From positions 1-5,422 of the forward strand of contig PIVH01000582.1 in assembly GCA_003354225.1 (NCBI GenBank): DNA of 5,422 nucleotides. The letters run 5' to 3'. Both the position numbers and the translations under genes were made by a program. The DNA comes from Globobulimina sp. Taxonomy: Eukaryota; Foraminifera; Rotaliida. The first letter of the stretch is position 1. Every line of letters begins with the position of its first letter. The notes beneath the pieces were generated by a model that was given only the letters and a program-made list of their open reading frames with translations, was not told where the DNA came from and searched no databases. Shown here piece after piece: positions 1-5,119 of this stretch.

Positions 1-144
1 AATTCAAATATTACACATTTTATAAATAAAAATAATGATAAATTTATTAAATATGGATGGAAATTATCCAAAACAAAATGTAAAAGTATATTTCATCATC
101 AATATACAGAATGTGATGATACATTAACCATTCAGAGATTGTAA
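1..144 (+). CDS. 3' end of an unidentified upstream gene (partial, open at left edge)
   Basis: Reading frame 1 is open from the first base for 47 codons and stops at TAA 142-144. The predicted peptide is hydrophilic and rich in Lys, Asn and His, includes the stretch KYGWKLSKTKCKSIFHH, and ends in TIQRL. I recognise no domain. There is no Met in the frame, so if this is real it is the terminal part of a last exon. The case for it is an uninterrupted frame in very AT-rich DNA, where stops are frequent, and a T-rich spacer directly after the stop that resembles the flank after another gene here. It could also be a chance open frame. It would be co-directional with the dehydratase gene, 199 bp upstream of its start. 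Confidence 0.4.
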   Translation, partial: NSNITHFINKNNDKFIKYGWKLSKTKCKSIFHHQYTECDDTLTIQRL

Positions 145-343
145 TATTTGTTTATTTGCTGTGTTAATTACTTTTTCTTGTCTTAATTTCCCATTTTCTT
201 TTTATGTTTTTTTGATGTTAATTTACGTTGATCAAAGATTAGTGATTATTTGTCAATATGTTATGTTGCATGTGTCTGAATTAAATGTACAATATCCATC
301 TACTTCGTATGTAATACTTTCACATTTTCTCTCAGTAAAACGC
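145..343. promoter_or_regulatory. T-rich spacer upstream of the dehydratase gene
   Basis: This stretch lies between the stop of the left-edge frame and the chosen dehydratase ATG. The + strand is strongly T/pyrimidine-rich around 165-215. I see no clear TATA box. The 10-mer TTTGCTGTGT at 155-164 recurs at 4705-4714 after the membrane-protein stop, so it may belong to a 3'-end signal of the left gene rather than to a promoter. The dehydratase frame is also open here back to about 128, with in-frame ATGs at 215 and 263. These would add a hydrophobic N-terminal extension, so part of the spacer could be translated if an upstream start is used. Confidence 0.35.
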
Positions 344-2474
344 ATGGCTACCTGTTCAGTGAAACAACTGAATACTCTTCGGAGTAGTACACCAATTCTC
401 CGTTCATTCAGCTATTTTAGCAGCACCACACAAATTGATGCTTCCAGCCATAAACTAAATAAATACAGTTCAACCCTAACAGGAGCAGACTCTGGCGGTG
501 GCAAAGCAATGTTGTACGCAACAGGAATATCAGCCGATAAAATGCATTATCCACAAGTTACGTACTTAGTATTTATGCTTTCCAATCTTTTCCTGACAAT
601 ATTTCGATAAAATGTACAGGTTGGTATCGCCTCATGTTACTGGGAAGGTAATCCATGCAATATGCATTTGAACACATTACAAGAACACGTGCATGATAAC
701 ATGTTGTTGTCTGATAAAATGATCCCCAGAAACTTCAATACAATCGGTGTAAGTGATGGGTTATCGCAGGGAAACCATGGTATGCGGTATTCGCTGCCAT
801 CGAGAGATTTAATTGCGGACTCCATAGAAATGCAAGTTGGAGCTACGCATTACGATGCTGTCATTACCATAGCCGGCTGCGACAAGAATATGCCAGGCTG
901 TATTATGGCGCTTGCACGGCTCAACAGGCCTGGTTTTATGATTTATGGCGGCTCCATCAAACCAGGCACCGTCGACAGAAATTGTGTTTGTGATTATTAT
1001 CAAGAAACACATAGACATAACATAACAAATAACGGTGCGGGCGATGCTATTGAGATTGACATAGTGTCCGCGTTCCAGGCCTATGGCGAACATAACGCAG
1101 GCAAAATAACAGCAGACGAAAAGGAATATATCATACAGAATGCTTTGGGGAGCAATAATTATGGCGCTTGTGGCGGAATGTATACTGCCAATACAATGTC
1201 TGTGGCTATCGAAGCATTGGGAATGTCACCGTTATACTCATCATCTGTTTTGGCAGAGAGTGCCCAGAAAATAAAAGAATGCGAGTCCACAGCCATTGAT
1301 TTAATATATAATTTGTTAGAAAATGACATTAAACCCAGAGACATTATCACTAGGAAATCGCTACAAAATGCTGCTGCTTTGGTGATGGCTTTAGGTGGTT
1401 CTACCAACGGTGTGCTGCATTTATTGGCCATTGCATACGCAGCAAATGTGCCATTCACTATTGATGATTGCCAGGTTATTCTCCTATTATTTGTTGAAAC
1501 ATATGCTTTGATGATAGTTGTTATAATTATGGTGTACTTAGGCGGTAAGCGATGCAGTTCCGTTGATTGGCAATTTGAAGCCGTCCGGGAAATATTACAT
1601 GAAATATTTACAAGAAGTTGGTGGTACGCCAGCATTGATAAAATATTTAATGTCTCATGGTTTATACCATGGCGATTGTTTGACAGTGACTGGTAAAACA
1701 ATGGAAGAGAATTTGAAGCATATTCCCGATAATTTGATCTTTGACAATGCCGGGAATGATTTGCAAGATTTAATATATCCAATTGAAGCACCACTGCAAT
1801 CAACTGGACATATTAAGGTATCGTCGGAATTAATTACTGGAGTTTATATAATGCGACATATAGAATTTAGTGTTTCTGCATTGTATAAATTGCATTAATT
1901 TAATTGGTATAAGATATTATACGGTAATATAGCACCAAATGGCTGCGTGGCTAAATTGACTGGAAAGCAAGGAAATAAATTCTTAGGTTCCGTCATTGTA
2001 TTTGATTCTGAGGAATTGTTTATGGAATCATTTAATAAGAATGAATTAACAAAAGATACGCTTGGGGACAAACGGTATGTGATAGTGATAAGATTTGAGG
2101 GACCAAAAGGCGGCCCGGGTATGCCTGAAATGTTAACACCGACATCGGCATTGGCCGGAGCTGGATTGCTTGACCAAATTGCATTAATTACTGATGGGAG
2201 GTTTTCCGGCGGATCGCATGGTTTTATTGTTGGCCATATCACACCGGAAGCATTTGTTGGTGGCAATATTGGATTGTTACAAAATGACGATTTAATTGAA
2301 ATTGATGCGGATAATAAAAAAATTGATGTATTAATACCGCAAACTGTATTAAATCAAAGACGCGAGGAAAGAGAAAAAAATGGAATGCCAAACACACCAA
2401 AATATAGTCGTGGCGTTCTTGGTAAATATATAAAATGTGTACAAAGCGCATCAAATGGCTGTGTTACCGACTAA
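344..2474 (+). CDS. ILV3: Dihydroxy-acid dehydratase, mitochondrial (four exons)
   Basis: The enzyme (EC 4.2.1.9; ilvD in bacteria) dehydrates 2,3-dihydroxy-isovalerate and 2,3-dihydroxy-methylvalerate to the 2-keto acids of valine and isoleucine synthesis. Exons are 344-556, 620-1474, 1542-1817 and 1914-2474, all junctions phase 0, giving 634 aa (fungal homologues are near 585). The three Fe-S cysteine sites are present: NPCNMHL (Cys84), GCDKNMPG (Cys158, followed by the Mg-binding Asp and the probable carbamylated Lys160) and [11 protein letters not shown] (Cys255). The catalytic serine motif [11 protein letters not shown] lies near residue 546, and the protein ends SNGCVTD like its relatives. 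ATG 344 is preferred because residues 1-45 are Ser/Arg-rich with almost no acidic residues, as in a mitochondrial presequence; ATG 263 or 215 would extend it. Residues 188-216 form an insertion with CxC and HxH, and the usual Cys-Pro before the third cluster motif is Leu-Gly. Family assignment is very secure. Confidence 0.96.
557..619 (+). other. Intron 1 of the dehydratase gene (63 nt, phase 0)
   Basis: The donor is GTTACG after Gln71 (HYPQ) and the acceptor is TGTACAG before Val72 (VGIASC). Splicing restores the family sequence PQVG.(A/G)SC.W.GNPCN. A branch-point-like CTGAC at 593-597 puts the candidate A (596) 23 nt before the acceptor G. Although the length is a multiple of three, an in-frame TAA inside it prevents read-through. 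Confidence 0.9.
1475..1541 (+). other. Intron 2 of the dehydratase gene (67 nt, phase 0)
   Basis: The donor is CAG/GTTATT after Gln356 and the acceptor is GTACTTAG before codon GCG. Removing it joins DDCQ to [18 protein letters not shown], matching the conserved segment before the LKPSGKY motif. The nearer-looking AG at 1555-1556 (GATGCAG) was rejected because using it would delete AVSDA and shift the frame. Confidence 0.9.
1818..1913 (+). other. Intron 3 of the dehydratase gene (96 nt, phase 0)
   Basis: The donor is AAG/GTATCG after GHIK and the acceptor is GGTATAAG before [14 protein letters not shown]. The join recreates the family pattern GH(L/I)..LYGN(L/I)AP.G.V.K(I/L)TGK. The retained frame would hit a TAA at 1896-1898, so the intron must be removed. 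There is no long polypyrimidine tract; a branch-point-like TTAAT occurs at 1895-1899. Confidence 0.9.
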
Positions 2475-2530
2475 ATGGACAAAATAACGTTTTAAATAAG
2501 TGATAGAGGTACAACTGTCATCAAAGTGAG
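2475..2530. promoter_or_regulatory. 56-bp convergent intergenic gap (shared 3' ends)
   Basis: The dehydratase stop TAA (2472-2474, + strand) and the BRCT-protein stop (TGA on the - strand, 2531-2533) face each other here. There is no canonical AATAAA on either strand; AAATAA at 2494-2499 is the nearest + strand variant. A GU-rich run TTGTGTGTGG at 2534-2543, a plausible downstream cleavage element for the + strand transcript, lies inside the last codons of the opposing gene, so the two mature transcripts probably overlap tail to tail. Confidence 0.5.
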
Positions 2531-3379
2531 TCATTGTGTGTGGAAATAATTTTTGATTTGTCCATCTTTGTTTGTTTTCAAAACTAAATAATTATCCTCT
2601 TTCATTCTAACACCATTCTTTACAGAGTCAGTGATCCATTCACTCGTCACATAAAACACATTATTCTTTCTATTTGTGGTTCTCTTCAGTTTCGAACGAG
2701 ATACATTTGTGGTGACAATGTGCGTTACTTTGGAGTTTGAGTGCACACTGAAATTACCACCATTCATCAATAGCACTTTGTTTAAATGAAAAGATGACAA
2801 ATCACTGGTTCTCCCGTTAAAATATACAATTACTCCATCAAATATATTGCAAACATCATTAAGTTTCCTCCTCTTCTTTGTATCAATCTTTTCCTCATTC
2901 AATTTTCTTTTCTTTTTCTTTGTATTTTTATTAAAATGGATACCATTCGAACTTAGATCGCCATAAATCGAGTTATCAGTGTTTTTCATTTGCTTTCTCA
3001 TTTTTTTATTTCTATGTTCAAAGTATCCTTTCCATGCTTTTTTGCCATCTGTCCGATCACTGTACGTTGGGCCGTGAAAATAATTCTGTTTACACCCGTT
3101 TAATACCTCAATGTTTACTGCTTCTTTCTTATATTTCTTATTCTCTGCAATCAATCGTTCCTTTGCACATTTTCTTTCTTCGCCGATCTTATCTAAAATG
3201 GGCGCATAATATGGATTGGCTTCATCTGTTTGTTTATTCCATTGCATTTTATTTAACACTTGTCGTAATTGTTGGTTTTTTGTTAATTTTACGTTTTTGT
3301 CTTGTGTTTTACGCGAATTATCCTTTGAGTTTTGTGTAAAGAATGATGTCAATTTTGGTTGCTTTGATTTGGAAGTCAT
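2531..3379 (-). CDS. REV1-type BRCT protein with PIP box, no polymerase domain
   Basis: A 282-aa, very basic, apparently nuclear protein without introns. Residues 7-14 (QPKLTSFF) fit the PCNA-interacting PIP box Q-x-x-h-x-x-a-a exactly. Lys/Arg clusters at 154-160 (KKKKRKL) and 168-173 (KKRRKL) look like nuclear localisation signals. Residues about 177-268 form one BRCT domain: IFDGVIVYFNGRT, the NGG turn at 206-208, THIVTTN at 219-225 and VTSEWITDSVKNG with Trp248. This reads closest to the N-terminal BRCT of translesion polymerase REV1. The preceding WKGYFEHRNKKMRKQ (116-130) also resembles the short helix before the BRCT in REV1. The catalytic Y-family domain that normally follows is absent: the frame ends 20 residues after the BRCT with a PIP-like tail (272-279), and the next gene ends 56 bp away. 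I infer a PCNA-binding adaptor in damage tolerance or replication. Other BRCT proteins are possible; the BRCT call is firm, the REV1 kinship moderately so. Confidence 0.85.
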   Translation of the reverse strand: MTSKSKQPKLTSFFTQNSKDNSRKTQDKNVKLTKNQQLRQVLNKMQWNKQTDEANPYYAPILDKIGEERKCAKERLIAENKKYKKEAVNIEVLNGCKQNYFHGPTYSDRTDGKKAWKGYFEHRNKKMRKQMKNTDNSIYGDLSSNGIHFNKNTKKKKRKLNEEKIDTKKRRKLNDVCNIFDGVIVYFNGRTSDLSSFHLNKVLLMNGGNFSVHSNSKVTHIVTTNVSRSKLKRTTNRKNNVFYVTSEWITDSVKNGVRMKEDNYLVLKTNKDGQIKNYFHTQ

Positions 3380-3447
3380 TGTTAAAAAATCGTTGATATC
3401 CGAATTAAGTTAAAAACTTTTTTACTCACCAAACCAAACTGAAAATT
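3380..3447. promoter_or_regulatory. 68-bp divergent intergenic region (putative shared promoter)
   Basis: This gap separates the start codons of the BRCT protein (-, ATG ending at 3379) and the membrane protein (+, ATG at 3448). It must hold both 5' UTRs and promoter elements unless these reach into the genes. It contains an imperfect AT-rich symmetry AAGTT-AAA-AACTT at 3407-3419 and the 9-mer AATTAAGTT at 3403-3411, which recurs in the intergenic region at 4753 and 5054. No TATA box is evident. Promoter function is inferred from position only. Confidence 0.5.
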
Positions 3448-4655
3448 ATGACTTTTTTGCTCCTTACCAACAAACTGTTTGCATTGATTGTATTATTGCC
3501 TACCATATGCAACAGCGGCATCATTAAATGTATTGGTGAGCAAAAATGCAAAGACGAAAATAAAATTTGTCTTAATGATGAAGCATGTTTCATCACATGC
3601 AATGGAACTACAAATGGTCAGCAAGCCTGCCAAAAAGCAGAGATAGACGGCACATTAGCTACAGCCGTCACATTAGACTGTGTATACAAACAAGACTGTC
3701 AAGATGCAAAATTAATTTGTGGCACAGGCATTTGTTCTATTCATTGTCACGGAAATAATGCTGACGATGAACAATGTAAATCCATCACACTGGAATGCGG
3801 TGTGGCTCCTTGCAAAATATATGTTTAGTAATTGCAAATTCGTTTTCTTTTTGTTTGCTTTCAATGTACATCTAATTAACGCCTCTGCTTGTTTTCAAAT
3901 ATAAGTGTCATGCACCAAATAGCTGTCATGATTCAGATTTTGCCTTATCTTCAACTGTTTCGTTCGAATGCATTGGTTATTGTCCTTCATCATTTCCATC
4001 ACCATTCGTTCGCGCAACATCCGCCCCAACAATATTCCCAACAACAAACCCTACAAAATATCCAACAACAAATCCATCCCAAACACCGACTATAGTGAAT
4101 ACAACAAAATATGCCACATTATTAATAACTTCATCCACAAAGAATGAGGTTGAAATCATAGAAAACAAGAAAGATTTTCTGGATAACATACCATTGGTTG
4201 CCATATTTAGTTTGATATTGCTGATATTAATCTGTATGGCTTTTATTTGCATCTTTTATGTCAGAAAAATGCGACATTTAAAAAAGAAACAGAAACGAAA
4301 TTCAGTTAAAAATATGAATGTTGAAGATAACAAACAGAAATATAACAATATTCCGATGCAATTAGGAAAAGATGGAGCCAGTCGCAATGATGAGGAAATA
4401 GTAAAAGCAGAATCTATATCTGATGCAAACTCATTTGATAATTGCAAAGGATGCACAGCAATTCAAATGGGAGAGAATAGTAAATTAATGAAGGAAAATG
4501 AGTGTATTGTCAATGTCGAAGCAGATTCAGATAAATCTAAAAAAAGTGTGGATTGTATAAAAACACCAAGCAATAGTTTTAGTAATGGAAATATGATTGA
4601 TGTTGAATTAAATGGGGATGAGTTTGTTATACACGGGGAAACTGAAGGAAAATAA
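3448..4655 (+). CDS. Cys-module type I membrane protein (two exons)
   Basis: Exons 3448-3822 and 3906-4655 (phase 0 junction) encode 374 aa. Residues 1-23 are a signal peptide (hydrophobic core LFALIVLLP, small residues before Gly24). The ectodomain has 18 cysteines in repeated modules: unit 1 Cys28/34/41/47/51/61, unit 2 Cys78/84/91/96/100/110, a partial unit 3 Cys117/122/126/132, then Cys147/151. Units share C-x-I-x-C-x-G and are spaced by strand-like (V/I)T(L)(D/E)C segments. A Pro/Thr/Ser stalk follows (about 152-190, with PTTNP twice), then a transmembrane helix at about 220-244, a basic stop-transfer segment RKMRHLKKKQKR and a hydrophilic tail of about 130 residues rich in Lys, Asp, Asn and Ser. 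Sequons occur at Asn52 and Asn190. I do not recognise the family. The architecture suggests a surface receptor, adhesin or scaffold; function is unknown. ATG 3448 is supported by the signal peptide starting immediately after it. Confidence 0.85.
3823..3905 (+). other. Intron of the membrane-protein gene (83 nt, phase 0)
   Basis: The donor is TAT/GTTTAG after Tyr125 and the acceptor is AATATAAG before a TGT codon. Unspliced, the frame stops at TAG 3826-3828. Splicing yields CKIY+CHAPNSC, which reproduces the C-x-I-x-C signature of the two preceding modules (CFITC, CSIHC), and joins the signal-peptide exon to the stalk and membrane-anchor exon. A CTAATTAAC stretch at 3872-3880 offers branch-point candidates and is followed by a pyrimidine-rich tract. 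The placement rests on the internal repeat, not on external homology. Confidence 0.82.
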
Positions 4656-4664
4656 GCTTAAATA

Positions 4665-4678
4665 TTGCATTAATGCAA
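4665..4678. repeat. Perfect 14-bp palindrome TTGCATTAATGCAA
   Basis: Every base pairs with its mirror complement about the centre between 4671 and 4672. It begins 10 nt after the membrane-protein stop codon, so it falls in the 3' UTR. It could be a dimeric protein-binding site or an RNA self-pairing element; no function is shown. Confidence 0.85.
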
Positions 4679-4714
4679 GTGTTTTGTGTAATTGGTTGTG
4701 TTTTTTTGCTGTGT
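4679..4714 (+). promoter_or_regulatory. GU-rich tract, candidate polyadenylation downstream element
   Basis: The + strand here is almost only G and T (GTGTTTTGTGT, GGTTGTGTTTTTTT, GCTGTGT), 24 to 59 nt after the membrane-protein stop. This is the composition and distance expected of the GU/U-rich element downstream of eukaryotic cleavage sites. No AATAAA precedes it; AATATT at 4661-4666 is a poor variant. The end of the tract, TTTGCTGTGT (4705-4714), also occurs at 155-164, just after the stop of the left-edge frame. Confidence 0.4.
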
Positions 4715-4723
4715 CCGATCGGA
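4714..4723. repeat. Perfect 10-bp palindrome TCCGATCGGA
   Basis: A self-complementary, comparatively GC-rich sequence standing in AT-rich intergenic DNA, between a 14-bp palindrome (4665-4678) and a 12-bp inverted repeat (4728-4761). It could be a transcription-factor dimer site; this is unproven. Confidence 0.8.
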
Positions 4724-4727
4724 TATT

Positions 4728-4761
4728 AACTTAATTTGTATTTTCGTCAACAAATTAAGTT
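4728..4761. repeat. Perfect 12-bp inverted repeat with 10-nt loop
   Basis: The left arm AACTTAATTTGT (4728-4739) is exactly complementary to the right arm ACAAATTAAGTT (4750-4761) around the loop ATTTTCGTCA. In RNA or single-stranded DNA it would form a 12-bp hairpin. It sits 73 nt after the membrane-protein stop. The distal part of the right arm, AATTAAGTT, also occurs at 3403 and 5054. Confidence 0.88.
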
Positions 4762-4774
4762 CATCTCAGTAAGT

Positions 4775-4975
4775 TTACAAGAAATATAACAGGATTTGAA
4801 GCTGTTTCTTTTTGATATCGAATTTTATGCCACTTACTACTTTAAAATTGCACTCAATATTAAATCCATTTCGGAGACAAGGGAAAAGTATTCGTTGCAC
4901 CTGAGCATCATGGAATGCTGTATCTACTGTCATATCTTCAACCGCTTTCAACGACAAATGGATATCAAGAGATGA
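4775..4975 (-). CDS. Unassigned 66-codon open frame (doubtful)
   Basis: The - strand is open for 66 codons between stops, with a balanced amino-acid composition (for example VEDMTVDTAFHDAQVQRILF) unlike low-complexity noise. The only ATG is at 4931-4933, which would leave about 52 aa. It contains a consensus-like splice donor GTAAGT on the same strand just after the CNFKV segment, so it could be a stray exon or a gene remnant downstream of the sulfatase. I recognise no family. Because a second frame is open on the opposite strand over 4864-4998, the coding case is weak. Confidence 0.18.
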   Translation of the reverse strand, partial: SSLDIHLSLKAVEDMTVDTAFHDAQVQRILFPCLRNGFNIECNFKVVSGIKFDIKKKQLQILLYFL

Positions 4976-5001
4976 TTATGATATATTGGGATCATTAATT
5001 C

Positions 5002-5026
5002 TCACTCATTTGTGATTTTTGAGTGA
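5002..5026. repeat. 7-bp inverted repeat TCACTCA / TGAGTGA
   Basis: Arms at 5002-5008 and 5020-5026 are perfectly complementary around an 11-nt loop. It lies about 95 nt downstream of the sulfatase stop in transcript sense. It is short enough to arise by chance and is recorded as a possible 3'-flank hairpin only. Confidence 0.35.
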
Positions 5027-5119
5027 CTTGGTTAGATGCTACATTTTATCAATAATTAAGTTCCTTTTTTTTTGCTTGTTTAAAAAGTGGCAGATATTGT
5101 CAATTAAATATGCATAGCC

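Larger units (their letters stand above)
4656..5119. other. Convergent intergenic region, no confident gene
   Basis: This lies between the membrane-protein stop (+) and the sulfatase stop (-). The left 110 bp hold a palindrome cluster and a GU-rich tract, listed separately. The middle carries a 66-codon open frame on the - strand (4775-4975) and a 44-codon one on the + strand (4864-4998), neither recognisable. The right part has a hairpin-capable repeat TCACTCA/TGAGTGA (5002-5008 and 5020-5026), an AATTAAGTTC 10-mer (5054-5063) and a T9 run just after it. I see no tRNA, rRNA or transposon ends. Confidence 0.6.

Noticed and set aside
809-1093. A 94-codon - strand frame
   Set aside because: It is antisense to the CDKNMPG and YGG region of the dehydratase and has no independent support.
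1548-1556. GTAAGC donor-like and GATGCAG acceptor-like sites near intron 2
   Set aside because: Both lie in the codons for VSDA, which homology requires in the protein; using them deletes conserved residues or breaks the frame.
1159-1803. A 214-codon open frame on the - strand
   Set aside because: It runs antisense across dehydratase exons 2-3 and intron 2, and has no recognisable domain; the sense strand carries family motifs throughout, so this is a shadow frame.
1895-2266. A 123-codon - strand Pro-rich frame
   Set aside because: It is antisense to the Gly-rich catalytic C-terminal region of the dehydratase (Gly codons reverse to Pro), so a shadow.
2527-2533. TGAGTCA, a Gcn4/AP-1-type site
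   Set aside because: It sits at a gene 3' end, overlapping a stop codon, not in a promoter; a single 7-mer is expected by chance.
3034-3339. A 101-codon + strand frame with hydrophobic stretches
   Set aside because: It is antisense to the Lys-rich part of the BRCT protein; Lys codons read backwards give Leu/Phe, which mimics membrane segments.
3448-3828. A complete 126-aa secreted Cys-rich protein ending at TAG 3828
   Set aside because: The stop lies two codons after the consistent donor site, and splicing to 3906 restores the third Cys module and leads to a membrane anchor; the short form is kept only as a possible retention product.
3889-4095. A Gln/His-rich + strand frame after the membrane-protein exon 1
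   Set aside because: It is an out-of-frame reading of the Pro/Thr stalk codons; the correct frame, entered at 3906, gives CHAPNSC and the stalk leading into the membrane helix.
4728-4761. Rho-independent bacterial terminator
   Set aside because: The stem is AT-only except two pairs and is not followed by a T run, and the window is clearly eukaryotic with introns.
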